Origin: Sphagnum compactum
Lineage: Eukaryota; Bryophyta; Sphagnopsida; Sphagnales
DNA length: 64,000 nucleotides
Assembly: GCA_965153455.1 (NCBI GenBank)
Contig: OZ234493.1
Location: 19,954,213-20,018,212, forward strand
Reading direction: 5' to 3'
Shown: piece after piece, positions 35,255 to 46,505 of the stretch
How the letters are laid out: the number at the start of each line of letters is the position of its first letter
Position numbering within the stretch: the first letter of the stretch is position 1
The notes under the pieces: generated by a model
The model's input: the letters and a program-made list of their open reading frames with translations, nothing else
The model's database searches: none
Told to the model about the DNA's origin: nothing
Position numbers and translations under genes: made by a program

Positions 35255-36730
35255 CTAAGTTTCAGTTCCTGTCACAAGATGCATCAAGCCCAACTCTCTA
35301 ACTACAGCTACAGCCATAACAGACATGGAAGCTCCAGTATCCACTAGACCTTCAACAACATAGTTGCTGATCTCCACAAGCAAATGCAGAGTCTTGCTTC
35401 GATGGGTCTTGTTGATGCAGATCCTCCTCAGTGACGGAATCGCAGAAACCACTAACACTTGATTCTCAGTCGCTTCTGAATCCCTCTTTCGCCTTGCCAG
35501 CTTCACCAAACTCTCAAGGTGCTCCAGTTCACTAGGAATCATCAGAATGGTTTCCATAGGGGAGAGGGAAATCTTTCCCTTTATGAAGTGCGAAAGAATT
35601 TTGGACCTAACTGCAGTATCCCGGCTTGCACCAACTCCTTCTCCTACAGTTTCAGGGATCGGCACAGCCCCTCCCGGTGCTACTTCGACAGGAGTTCTCC
35701 TTCTCGGCACTCGGGTATAAGAGAAAAGGTTTTCATTACCACACAGCTTATTAAGCTGTTGCTCGGTCGCTGCCTCATCATTAAGCAACACTTCCAAGAA
35801 GTTTGTTGCCCCAAATTGCGATTTCCCATCCTTGGGCTTCTTCCAGCATCTGTCCTCCGAGTGTTCTAATCCTGCACAGAAAGAGCATTTTATCCCACAA
35901 TTCTCTGTCCTATGAAACATTCCACATTTGGCGCATTTCGGCCGTGGTTCATTAAGTCTTGGACACGTTGTGGCTATATGGTCTCCTCCCTTACAGATCT
36001 GGCACCCGCCGGACATGGTGGAAGAGGATGATGCGACAGAATTCGGCATATTCCTCTTGAAAAAGTTAACAAGTGTGTTGTCCAAAGCAGTCACCTGCTT
36101 CTCCATCATTGTTTCTTCGACTCCCTCTTCCTGCTCTTCCTTGAGAGGCTCGAATGGAGTCTCTCCTATCTCACCCAATACTCTCTCGAGCTCAGTGGCA
36201 GCTCCCACCTGCTCCTCAATGTCAGTGAATGTCCTTACTACACACAATTTTCGAATTTCAGGCCTCAACCTGGCCAAAAACCTCCTTCTTTGTTCAGCGT
36301 TGGGTATCCTCCCCCTTTGAAACAACTTGTCGAGACGTTCAAAATACTTTTGAACTCGCTCCTTGGGTTCCTGCTTGATAGCATCAAGCTTCATCCTGAT
36401 GTCATCAGCGTCCACATCTCCATACTTCTGCACGATCAGGGTCTTCAATTCAGCCCAATCGGCTGTTGCCGGCTGCAACCTCTTGAACCACTCCTTGGCT
36501 CGACCCCTCATATTCAACTTGGCAATCTTGAAGAGCTTGTCTCCATTCAGGTCTCGCACTTCAGCAGCCATGGTAAGTCGCTCCGCCCAATCATTAACAT
36601 CCTCATGGTCTCGTCCCCAGAACAGCTCATCCATTCCCTGGGGACTAGTCATTTTGCAAACGTTCAGCTGCACACCACAATTGCATACACTCCACACACG
36701 GTTCCTCAAATCATAATCAAATAACAACAA
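35255..36730 (-). CDS. Gypsy Gag with three zinc knuckles, plus start of protease
   Basis: An open frame of 491 codons. The likely start is the internal Met of MTSPQGMDELFWG at 36652, where conserved sequence begins. Residues about 35-190 are the retrotransposon gag domain (LNMRGRAKEWFKRLQP). Zinc knuckles are CX2CX4HX4C at 243-256, a variant CX2CX3HX4C at 266-278 and CX2CX4HX4C at 282-295. The protease active-site motif VDTGAS is at 463-468, so gag and protease share one frame. The frame ends in a premature TAG shortly after the active site. Confidence 0.92.
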   Translation of the reverse strand: MLLFDYDLRNRVWSVCNCGVQLNVCKMTSPQGMDELFWGRDHEDVNDWAERLTMAAEVRDLNGDKLFKIAKLNMRGRAKEWFKRLQPATADWAELKTLIVQKYGDVDADDIRMKLDAIKQEPKERVQKYFERLDKLFQRGRIPNAEQRRRFLARLRPEIRKLCVVRTFTDIEEQVGAATELERVLGEIGETPFEPLKEEQEEGVEETMMEKQVTALDNTLVNFFKRNMPNSVASSSSTMSGGCQICKGGDHIATTCPRLNEPRPKCAKCGMFHRTENCGIKCSFCAGLEHSEDRCWKKPKDGKSQFGATNFLEVLLNDEAATEQQLNKLCGNENLFSYTRVPRRRTPVEVAPGGAVPIPETVGEGVGASRDTAVRSKILSHFIKGKISLSPMETILMIPSELEHLESLVKLARRKRDSEATENQVLVVSAIPSLRRICINKTHRSKTLHLLVEISNYVVEGLVDTGASMSVMAVAVVRELGLMHLVTGTET

Positions 36731-36873
36731 AATTGATCAGCTTCTCAGCCGCTTCTGTTCATGTTTGATTTTGAGAAAGACAAACATCACCCGAGCCACT
36801 CTGTAAAGTTAGACTGAGCTCCCTCAGCCACTGGTCTCAAAGGTATAACATTAGAAGCAAAAGTGGAAAAACT

Positions 36874-37453
36874 CTACTCATTTGCAGATTCTTGTTGGAA
36901 TTGCCATTCTCCCTCTTGGTTGCGCCATATCCTCCAGCTTATGAGGCGAGATCTCGATCCACCATGCTCCACCCTGAGTAGGCGATCTCCCTCCTGAAAC
37001 AAATCTTCCACACCAAGAATATACAATCTGACAAAATGGTTAGGCGTTGCAGAAAGCTTGGGAATCCAGATGTCCCCTAGCTTGGGTACACTACGCTGCC
37101 TTTCAGCAAATAAAGGCGTTACCCTACGCAAGATAGGAAGTGTAGTAGTACTGCGTCTGTAACTGTGAGGTTGATGCCCATCCCCTTGCTCCATTGCTCA
37201 CCTTCAACCAAACTTGAGCGCGAGTATAAAAACCACTATGAGCTACTTCTATTGTTATATCTCCAACTCGAGCTTCAGCTGCATCTACTCCTACCAGAGT
37301 TACTATTCCAAATCCCAGGAAACGCAGGACTATAGCTCCTCTCTGGGGTCCATTCTGCAAAGTCAGAAAATTGAACCTATTGACGAGCTGTTGTTCACGA
37401 ATCTCCTGTGTCAACTCTTCTACATCACCCTCATCTGCACTAGGCGAAGACAT
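36874..37453 (-). pseudogene. Extra leader ORF between PBS and gag, frameshifted
   Basis: Two overlapping frames (37453-37124, 109 codons; 37194-36874, 106 codons) lie between the primer site and gag. The first starts MSSPSADEGDVEELTQEIRE and contains a hydrophobic VLRFLGFGIVTLVGVD stretch. The second reads ...KLGDIWIPKLSATPNHFVRL and ends QQESANE. Together they look like one ~190-codon product broken by a frameshift. I do not recognise the protein. Such upstream ORFs are not part of the standard gag-pol set. Confidence 0.5.
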
Positions 37454-37515
37454 GATGCTTCAATTATCATTCTACCTAAGCCTCCACAGGTTCTACCGAA
37501 GCTATCAGATCGGAA

Positions 37516-37530
37516 CTAGCTCTGATACCA
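37516..37530 (-). other. Primer binding site, initiator Met tRNA
   Basis: The minus strand reads TGGTATCAGAGC directly after the 5' LTR. This is complementary to the 3' end of plant initiator tRNA-Met (12-base match). Confidence 0.88.
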
Positions 37531-38617
37531 AAAAGGAGGGTGCTAAACTTAAACGATCACCCTACAACCTGCTGGATCTACACACGATCTGCAGTTTCTG
37601 AGGTTCTGAAACTAACTTCAACTCTTGATCCTTTCTTCCTAGTCACGAGCATTCGCTTGAACACACCCTGGAAACTTCTGCACATACACAGCTTGTGCTC
37701 ATGGACTTCCACAGCCCTGATCACAGAACTTGAAACTTGTACTTTTATTTATAAAAAAAATCCAGGGACCACATACTTTCGGCCTCTAGCAAGTTCATTA
37801 CCGATCAGACGTCTGAGAAGGCATAACCTTTCAGATCAGAGACTCTCAGCACTCACTCAATCCAAAAACCTCCAATCTGCTCCTTCACACAATGCAACAA
37901 ACTCAACCTCACAGATTCTCTTCTTTGCTGAAGTCTTCCGTTCTGTATGCTCACAAGCCTAATTGTACTCAGAAACCTCCAACACAGAAGCATCTGAGTT
38001 TAATCCTACCAGTACCCCTCGCTGAATCTAGCTCTCATGCAAATACATTCCACAGATTTTTGGTTTCAAAGCCCACTCTATCATCTTCTCGGACCATGCT
38101 CTATGAAGACAGAATGCAACTACCTGGCTGAGCTACTGGCGCAGTGGAAAATCTGTAACCAGCCAAGAGCTCTATCAATAATCCGATCTCCTTTTCTGCC
38201 TACGCATCTCTCAATTCATCAATCACCCTCTGCATTAATCTCTCCTTTACTGCCTACTTTTCTGAGAAAAAAAAATTGAGGGCCTCCTCCATAGCCCCAC
38301 TCTTCAGCACCTCCTAACCGCCTCAGCCGCCGTCGTTCCAACCGCCTGAGCTCATAATTGCAGCTCCACTCCTCACCATAATTCCGCGCCGCCTCACTCA
38401 CGCATGATCAGCTTTCATGCTCATTCAGTAGCAGCCGCCATGCATTCCTTCCTGTACAACATCTCACACACACCCAAAGAGAGATCTCCCCATGCACTCC
38501 CATGCAGTAGTAATGGAGAGACTTCCGCCAAAAAAAAGAAAACGGCTAATAAAGCAAACTTAAATCCCAAGATCAGACAGTGTTCACACTGGCGTGGCGA
38601 CCTAATTTCGTGTTACA
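37528..38617 (-). repeat. 5' LTR of the gypsy element
   Basis: Near identical to the 3' LTR, with about six visible differences over ~1090 bp, including one A-run length change. The TATA box TATAAATA is at 37746-37753. Confidence 0.93.
37746..37753 (-). promoter_or_regulatory. LTR TATA box (5' LTR)
   Basis: TATAAATA on the minus strand, the likely promoter box for the genomic transcript of the element. It is in the same place as in the 3' LTR. Confidence 0.5.
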
Positions 38618-38878
38618 TATGTAACCCCTCCATTCTTTAAAAAGCTAAATCCCTCAGCTTCATTCAGTCCGGTGGAACGTGATAGATCTGGAGATCCCGC
38701 CGAGACCTTTCCCACTGGTGTCCGTCAGCATCTTGAATGATGTACACCCGACTGCCGTCCTCAAAATCAAGGTCTCCTTTCCCATCGGCATGCCCAATGA
38801 ATTGATATGGACCCTCCTAGCTTGCAGATAAAGCTCTTCTCTTTCCTGGTTTCTTCATCTTCACCATCTTCACCATCG
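38618..38878 (-). pseudogene. Integrase 3'-end fragment of a second, tandem element
   Basis: Homologous to 31232-31490: PPT, stop and the last part of integrase with the WEGPY-like region. It shows about nine substitutions plus an extra cttcaccat unit in ~245 bp, which is more divergent than the LTR pair. It ends abruptly at an illegitimate junction with LTR sequence. Confidence 0.88.
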
Positions 38879-38995
38879 TGCAGTAGTAATGGAGAGACTT
38901 CCGCCAAAAAAAAGAAAACGGCTAATAAAGCAAACTTAAATCCCAAGATCAGATAGTGTTCACACTGGCGTGGCGACCTAATTTCGTGTTACAGG
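38879..38995 (-). repeat. LTR fragment (first ~117 bp of U3)
   Basis: Matches 31115-31231 and 38501-38617 almost perfectly, starting TGTAACACG on the minus strand. It is joined to integrase sequence at 38878/38879 with at most one base of overlap. It marks the outer 5' end of the insertion. Confidence 0.9.
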
Positions 38996-39275
38996 TGGTC
39001 ATCCATCAGATGATTTAGCCAGATTTGGCTACAGACAAGATATGAAAGCACAAAAAAACAGGATCCTTCTATATTCTTGGCTACCTATTGGAACTTATCA
39101 TAAAAATCTGGCAATCTGGAATTGTTTTTTGTTTTTTGAAATCTGGCAATTTGGAATTTTTATTTTTATTTGGAATCTGGCGAATTTGGGCCATTTTTTT
39201 CATGGAAAATGCTTCGAATAGGTCGAAATCATATTTTTCAGGCTAAATTTTGGCAAAAAAAAAGAGCACTACTTC
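38996..39275 (+). repeat. Right part of the split TGGCGA-family repeat
   Basis: The words tagccagatttggc, ttggctacc, tctggcgaatttgggccatt, catggaaaat and atatttttcagg appear in the same order in the 52.1-52.4-kb copy. The left part is at 30090-30135. Confidence 0.7.
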
Positions 39276-42200
39276 CATGAGGGGAGTTCTCTTACATTTG
39301 TCCTTTTCAGGGCTCTCCAGTGGCAAGGCCAACCTGCATGGTCCCTTAGGGGCTCAATTCTGGGTGGTGTATTTTGACAGGTTTACTTAATTTTTAATAA
39401 CAACTTAGTTTTCATTTTGCATTTTTAGGGTGATGGGCAGTTTTAACACATTCATTTCACATGGTGAGTTCAAATATTTTTTCACATTTCACACAAAATA
39501 TGAACATCAAAGCATATCAAATTAGAAAAAATGAAAGAAAAGTATGAACTTCTTAAAATTAATTCAAACCAAGAATTCTTTGACTCTTCATGTCGCGTCA
39601 TACTTCAAACACTGCCCTTCAATTAGTGTTTTCTTTCCAATTTTGAGACATTTAGTTGAGGTGACAATCATCCATAAACACATTTAGCCAAATTTAACTG
39701 TTAATAAAATATGCAAGGAAAAAAAATCTTTACATGTTTTTGATTGCCTATTTGAACCAAAGGAAATTTGATGATTTAAATTGAAACATCTTTTATTTCT
39801 GGTGAATTGTATTAAAGAAATCATTGGAGTTGTGACCAAGACAACAAAAAAATAGAAAAATAAAAATTGGAATTTTGAAAACCTTCACAAACATTTTCAC
39901 TCAACCAGGCAGCAGCATTGGAGACTATATTGGAGCAAATGAAAATTCCATTGAAAGCACTAGAAAAGAAAATCAACTTAACCAACATTAAAGATGTTTG
40001 CTATGGTTTTTGCCAATAGAATACAGAGGTACAACCCTAAACAATAGTACTTCAACCACAACAAATATTTGAGCATGAATCCACCAACCAAAGAGGCAAA
40101 ACTTTGATCCACTATTGTGAAGCAAAAATGAGGGGAGACCCTAGCAAGGAGAGTATCAATCTCCACTCCAAAAGAAAAAATATGACCCAAAGAACCCCTA
40201 TTGGGCAAAAACTTGGGCTTTTGTATATATTAAAAAGAAAACCCACACATAAGAAAAGCCGCATCTCCCAAGAGAACCATTATTTAAAGTGGCTTGAAAA
40301 CTCCAAGCCAATCTTAATCATTAACTTCCAACAATTTGAACCATTGATATTGTCGATCTAATCCGCATTGTTGATGCATGGAGTTTGATAAGCCCCATTC
40401 AAATTTCATGCGTTTGAAACACAAAATATGTATCATTGGACTAATTGATGGTCCAAAATACACAAATGTGGAATCATTTTGGTTGTTTACTCAAGATCTA
40501 AATGGCCAAAAAATAAACATACGTTGGAGCATTTTAACCATTGATTCATCTTGATACCTTGAATCATACATTGTTGGATTAAAACATAAATGTACACTCA
40601 TTTTGACTTTTCCATTTTGAGTATGAGTGCAATATCCACCATTAATCCTATTTCATGGAGATACCAAGTGAAATCAACATCGTTATTTTAAATAAACTCT
40701 TTAGTTATATGTTGTTCAATTAACAAAAAAAAGTACACATGGCCAACTTTGGTAATCGACCTCAATGCAACCATTGATCCAAAAACATTTTTGTCAATCT
40801 ATATGAATCTAGCCATCCATGAAAACCCTACATTTCAAGTCCCAACTTAGCCATTGTTAAATCATGCTTTTCTTGGATTTCATTTTTAGCATTGAATAGT
40901 GGCTAGATTCAAAGTATGCAATATCAATTGTTCATCTTAGGTTTTGGATGACTTCATGCCACCTATTCACATTGAATCGATTCATTCATTATTAATTTTC
41001 GAGAATTTGAACTATTTGTAACTATGCATATGTGTGGTTTAGTGGTTGTGTAATCCTTAGTGCCTACTAGTCGAGTTTCTATGGAACCTTGTTTGCTTTG
41101 CATTTATTTCTCATCAACTAACTTTGTTTTTGCATTCCTGGCATATATGTAGTTTCTAATTCTTCAGAGTTTCTCCAATTTGAAAAATACTGCCAAAACC
41201 AAAACTGTAAGATAAAAGTTAGAAGAACTTGGCTCAAACTTGCACCTAGAGAATTTCTATACTTGATTATATTTCTTTTGCATTAGCTTAGAATTTTCTT
41301 CAATTTGATGGGCATTGTTGCAAATTTTTATCTCCTTTGAAGGGTTTTAAATATTTCGTAATGTGCAATTTAATTTTTCTCATTTTTTGTGTGTCTTCTA
41401 AATTATTTTTTTGCCTTTATTTTTCAATCTTATGCTTGCAAAGGACTACTTTCCTTTTCTTAGGTTCATCTCACTTGTATAAGCCATGTAGCTCTTTGGG
41501 CATTCCTTCAACATTTCTAAGCTTGTTCAATCTTGTTTTGAGATTGTAGTTTTTAAAAATGTTGTATGTTATTTTTTGACTTGCTAACTTTTCTTATTGT
41601 ATAGGCTTTGTAATAGAGATATGGCTTTTGGACCATGTGGAGTAGCCAAAGTTTTTTGTTTGCTTAGTTTTGCATTTTTTGTGTAGTTGTTTTATATCTT
41701 TATCTATTTTATGTAGCTCTTCATGTATGTCCCTTTTTCTCGTTTTTGACATAAACAACAAACTCAATTTCAAGTTTTCTTCATTAGTCAAACACAAATT
41801 AATTATCTAGTTTCTTGTAGTTTAGTAAGCTTTTATTTAGAAGTTTTTTATTTTCTTAAACAATGTTTTCAAATTCTGGAGATATTAATTTAATTAATAA
41901 TATGTTCATTTGGAATAAAGGCTTCTGTAACATATCATATTAGGAGTTTGCATAATAAAAATTCTAAGATTACATCAATTTTTCTTTTTTATTTTGCATT
42001 TGTTGCATCAATTTGTCAATTTGTCACATTTTCATTCATCTCTCAAAATGTACCAAAAAGTTGTATATATGTTGCATTTGATATCTCACAAGACTCTTTA
42101 GTACCTTTCTAGGTTTGTGGATTTTTTTCTAGTTGTGTTGTATTAGATGATTTTTACTAAATTTTATTCTATGTCTATAATTTTAAAACTAATTTCCATG

Positions 42201-44790
42201 TAAGTTGCCTCTTGGATATATTTATAGATATTTATTTTTTCATTTTTTAGAAATTGGAAAGTGTGCACTTCATTAATAGAATCCCATAATTATAAATGAG
42301 AAGTAAAACTTGTGACATGGGTGGAAAGAAATTTCCATTCATTTCTTTATGTTGAGTAAAGCCTTTGAACTAAGGCATTACCAAAGTTTAGGAGGCTACC
42401 ACCTCACATGATCCCTTATTTTGACAATGGCCTAGTCCTTGGGCTTTACCCTACACTTTGCAGACTATTTTTTTTGTCTTTTTGAATATTTTGCCACCAT
42501 TTTGAAGAAGTAAGCGCAGGATTCCTTTGCCTCAAACACCAACCACTTTCTCTTTGCCACAAACCATTGTGCCCAAAAATCCTTGGGAAATAATGATATG
42601 TTCCCAAACTATTTTACCAATCAATTTGCTAACTTAGAGATGACTTCTGCACAAATTAAAATATTGGGATTTTAATTACCACCAACTTATGGAATGTACA
42701 TCAACACATGAGTTGTTTGAAATTTTTGCAAATGCAAAATTACAATAGAAACATCACAACATCCTAGAACAATGCAAATTATTTTCCACTAAACATATAT
42801 ACACCCTTTCTATCTTCCATGCACCATTTAAATTTAGTTCTCCAATGCAATGATGGATCAAATTTCTCAATGTTCATTCTTTTTGGATGTTCTTTTCTCC
42901 CACCATTAACATGACAAAACCAATCCCAATGATATAAAACTCTTGTTGCATCCTTTTGGATTTTCTTAGTACAACATGATCCCATCTAAAAAGTTTTTGT
43001 GATTACCCATTTCAAAATTGATGAAATAGATTACCCTTCTCTTAACAACAAGGTAACAATGAGCTTCTTTTGTGATCAAGAACATTCATATGCACTCCTA
43101 ATACCCAATTTTTTCAAGATCAAGTTGCATTCCCAAAACCCTTAGCTTAAAGATTTTAATAATTTCCCATTATCAAGCTACTCTCTTGATCTTCCCAAAT
43201 TGGCCAACCCCAATGTTTTAATATCTTCACAAAAGCCTAAAGCTTCCAAAATTCACCATCATTAGCTCATTCCTTTTTAGATATTTATTGAACATGTGTT
43301 ACAATAGGCAAGGAGATTTGTGTAATGGAAATCTTTGGTCATAGAATATGTTATCCAACACCTTGAAAACATATTCTCTTTACATTCTCAAGGTCATTAA
43401 AGTACAAAAATAGGAAACAAATGGCAGTTTTTCAAACCTAGCCTAGTCCTAGTCTAAACTTCACTAAACCTATGGCTGCCCTAAGTTGAAAACCTTAAAC
43501 CTAATTACATATATATAACTAAAGTGTAAGAAAGGCACCACATAGAAGCATATTGGGGCATCACATGTGCCTCATTAGTTAGGTTCATAAAAGATATGTA
43601 AAGTGGCAAACTCATCCTTGGGTGGTATCATTAAGAACATCACACCTTGATTTATTGGACCCATTGAACTTTTAAAAAATCGTAGGAAATACTTAAATAA
43701 ATATTATCATAATTTTTTTGATAATTAAATTTATTAAGTTTTATAAAATTTAAAATTTCAATAATATTTTAAAAATTGTGTATTTTGATGTTTCTAATCA
43801 TTGCATTTAGAAAAAGTTTTAGAAATGTAACACTAGTTCCTTCCTTGAAGTTTTTGGTTAAGAACACATATTTGAAACTTGATTTAGGAATTTTCTTAGA
43901 AATTTTTTTCCTAAGGTAATTTTGAAGTCATTTTATTTTTATGTTTTTATTGGGAAATAAATTGAGTAAGTATAATTTAATTATGAATTTCCAAAGTTGA
44001 GGAATGTGATTCCAAAAAGGATCATCACTATTAGGATTACAAATCCTTAAACAATTTTAATCTCTTTAATTCTAAAACAAACTTCAAGCCATAGATTAAA
44101 GCATGCAATGGATAAACAAGAAAAAAAAATTATAATTTTGAAAACCTTTAAAGGAAAGGGCCCAAGAAAATGATTTGGCCACTTTTGGTTTTTTAACTAT
44201 TCTTTGAAGTGGTTTTTGATTGTATCACCCAAGGATGGTTTTGTCAAAATATAATGTTTTATTTTAAAGAGGGACAAAGGTCTTTTTTTCATCTGTTCTC
44301 TTGCATTGTAACTTTGCCTTCTTGAAGTTTCTTTTTCAACTCTAGCTTGTTATTTATAATTCAAGAAAGTAAAGCTTTGAGATTGGTTGAAAGTTTTAAG
44401 GGTAGTTTAGATTTATCTTGTTTTCAAATTTTTAAAAAATGTTGAGCTTTTTCCTTTTTTCCTTTTTTTCTTCTAAGTTTTCTAACTTTTTTTTTCTCTA
44501 GTTTTTGTATTGACTTTTTGCCTTTTTTTCTAGTTTTTTTTACTGAGTTTTTCACTTTCTTTTTCTTTGGTTTTTTTGGGTAGGATTTTGGACTTTCACT
44601 AATCAACATATATTCCAAAGTTGCAACATCTTGCAAGCTATCCCAATTCCCTTTTCATTTTCATTTCAAAAACTGAAAGTTTTATCTAAAATGTCTTCCC
44701 AAAAAAAGTAATGTTAACAATTTGTTTGTCTTTTGTTTCTAACAATTTTATGTAGGGATGGTCACCCAAAAAGTCTTTAAAGTGGAATAT
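39276..44790. other. AT-rich intergenic DNA, no gene seen
   Basis: Long stretch without recognisable coding domains. The minus frame 42779-42985 and the plus frame 41337-41549 show no family motif. 44.4-44.6 kb is a T/C-rich tract that yields a spurious Lys-rich frame on the minus strand. Confidence 0.55.
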
Positions 44791-46505
44791 GGTGGAATGC
44801 ATTTCTCCTCTTGTTAAACATGGTAACCCTTGGAAGCTAAAATTCAAGTTTTGTGCAAAACAATTCAAAGCTTCTTAGGTTATATGTGTGAAAAACATTA
44901 TTTAAAAATTGAACATAATATTGAAATTTTTTATAGTGCCATTAAAATAAACATTTGCAAAACTCTTGAAAGAAAGACAATTGGAGGGAAAAAACATTTC
45001 CTCCAAGGAATTTGTAAATGTTTCGCAATCTACATTAAAAATTGCTTGGCAATTAGACATAAAAAGGAAAGGAAACATTGATAAGTTTATAACTTTTTTG
45101 TTTTTTCTTGTGGCATCCAATTAATGTGGTAAGAAACTAGCATTTTTAAAACATGGTTTTTGAGATTAGAAATTATGGTCTTGGTTAAGTAGTGTTTAGT
45201 TTAGAAAAATTGCGCACTACATTTATTTTTGAAATGAAAAATGATTTAATGCAAGGTCTAGAAATTGTAAAACAAAATTGGGTTGATTTAGGTTGTACAA
45301 TAACTTTTGATGGATGATCAAATACTTTTAATAGACCTTCAATAATGATATTGAATGTTTTTCTTGAAGGGGAAATTTTTTAAAAAATTGTTGATACAAG
45401 TGGAAATGAAATATATTGCAAACAATATATGATCTGCAATTGATGAAGTGGAGCCATCAAATGTGGTAGATTTGGTGATGGACAATGTTGATGTTTGCAG
45501 ATGAGCTAGGTGTTTAATTGAAAAGAAATGTCCACACGTCGTCTTTAATGCATGTAGTGTTCATGTTTGGATCTTATTTTAGAAGACATTGGTAAGCTAG
45601 AATGAATAAATAAAATTGTTAAGAAACGAAAAAAATGTGAAATTCATTAGTAATCACCATAAAAATCAAATAATGTTTAGAAATTTTTTCAAAAAAAATG
45701 AAGATTGGAACTTTTACATCCCGGTGATACATGCTTTGGTATTAACTTTATCATGTTGGAGAGACTTTTACAAGTAGAAGCCCCTTTGAGTAGATGGTCA
45801 TCAATTCAAATTGCAACAATTGAAGGAAAGAGAAAATGTTGAATACTCAATTTTGGGAAATGATAACTTCCATTTTAAAAATCACAAAACCTATATATAC
45901 ACCCTTTGTTGATTTTGGAAAACCAATTATTGATTAATTTTTTTGAATAGACTAATCAATTAATAGAAGAGGAGAATGGAATTGATGGGTGAATATCATT
46001 TGGACAAAACATAAAATAAAAATTACAAGATCATTGATTATTTATACATAACCCTATTCATTTTGCTAGAATAGTGCTTGATCCAAAATGGATAGGGAAG
46101 GATCAAGCAAAAGACAAAGAGGTAATAAGAGGTTTTAAAATGATAAAAGACAAAATTTATTCAAACATTTGAGATCAAGTTAATATTAAAAGAAATTGGC
46201 ATCATATAAAAATATGGAAGGTCTTTTTATAGATCTTGTAGCTTTTCTTGTTGCTAAGGAAGTGCTAACATGGTGGAATTCATATGAATGCAAAAGTTCA
46301 TTAGAGCTCCAAAAGTTTGTTATGAATGAAATTAGAATACTTTTTTATTTTATTCATGGTGAACATCAAAATATGTTAGAAATAGAAAAGGCATCATATT
46401 TAGTCTTTGTATTTAGTAGTTTACAACTCAAGGACACAATGTTTGATTTTGAATACAAGGATCAATTTGTAAAATGGTTAAATGAAGATGAAAATTCAAA
46501 TTGAA
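44790..46505 (+). pseudogene. hAT-family transposase remnant (DUF659 type)
   Basis: Fragments across frames follow hAT order. Near 44.83 kb there is a BED-finger-like piece (WKLKFKFCAKQFKAS). From 45.29 kb come GCTITFDG, NRPSIMILNVFLEG, VVDLVMDNVDVC and ACSVHVW, as in the DUF659 catalytic region. A C-terminal piece (EVLTWWNSYECKSSLELQKF) lies in the open frame 46196-46504, where hAT transposases have WW...LQKLA. Many stops and shifts are present. Terminal repeats and the 8-bp target duplication were not found by eye. Confidence 0.65.

Larger units (their letters stand above)
30136..38995 (-). mobile_element. Ty3/gypsy LTR retrotransposon with partial tandem duplication
   Basis: Read on the minus strand the order is: LTR fragment (38995-38879), 3'-internal fragment (38878-38618), 5' LTR (38617-37528), PBS, leader ORF, gag, protease, RT, RNase H, integrase, PPT, 3' LTR (31231-30141). 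LTRs of about 1.09 kb begin TGTAAC on the coding strand. The domain order PR-RT-RH-IN places it in Metaviridae (Ty3/gypsy). The two full LTRs differ by only about six positions by eye, yet the coding part has at least eight stops and three frameshifts. No convincing target-site duplication is seen at the outer ends. It sits inside a TGGCGA-family repeat copy. Confidence 0.95.

Noticed and set aside
30131-39000. Target-site duplication of the gypsy element
   Set aside because: Flanking pentamers (tgatg at left, ggtgg at right) do not match convincingly. Alternative LTR borders also give no clean match.
42779-42985. 68-codon minus frame as a conserved gene
   Set aside because: No motif recognised, and no exons up- or downstream to support it.
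44424-44636. Lys-rich minus-strand frame
   Set aside because: It derives from a T/C-rich low-complexity tract.
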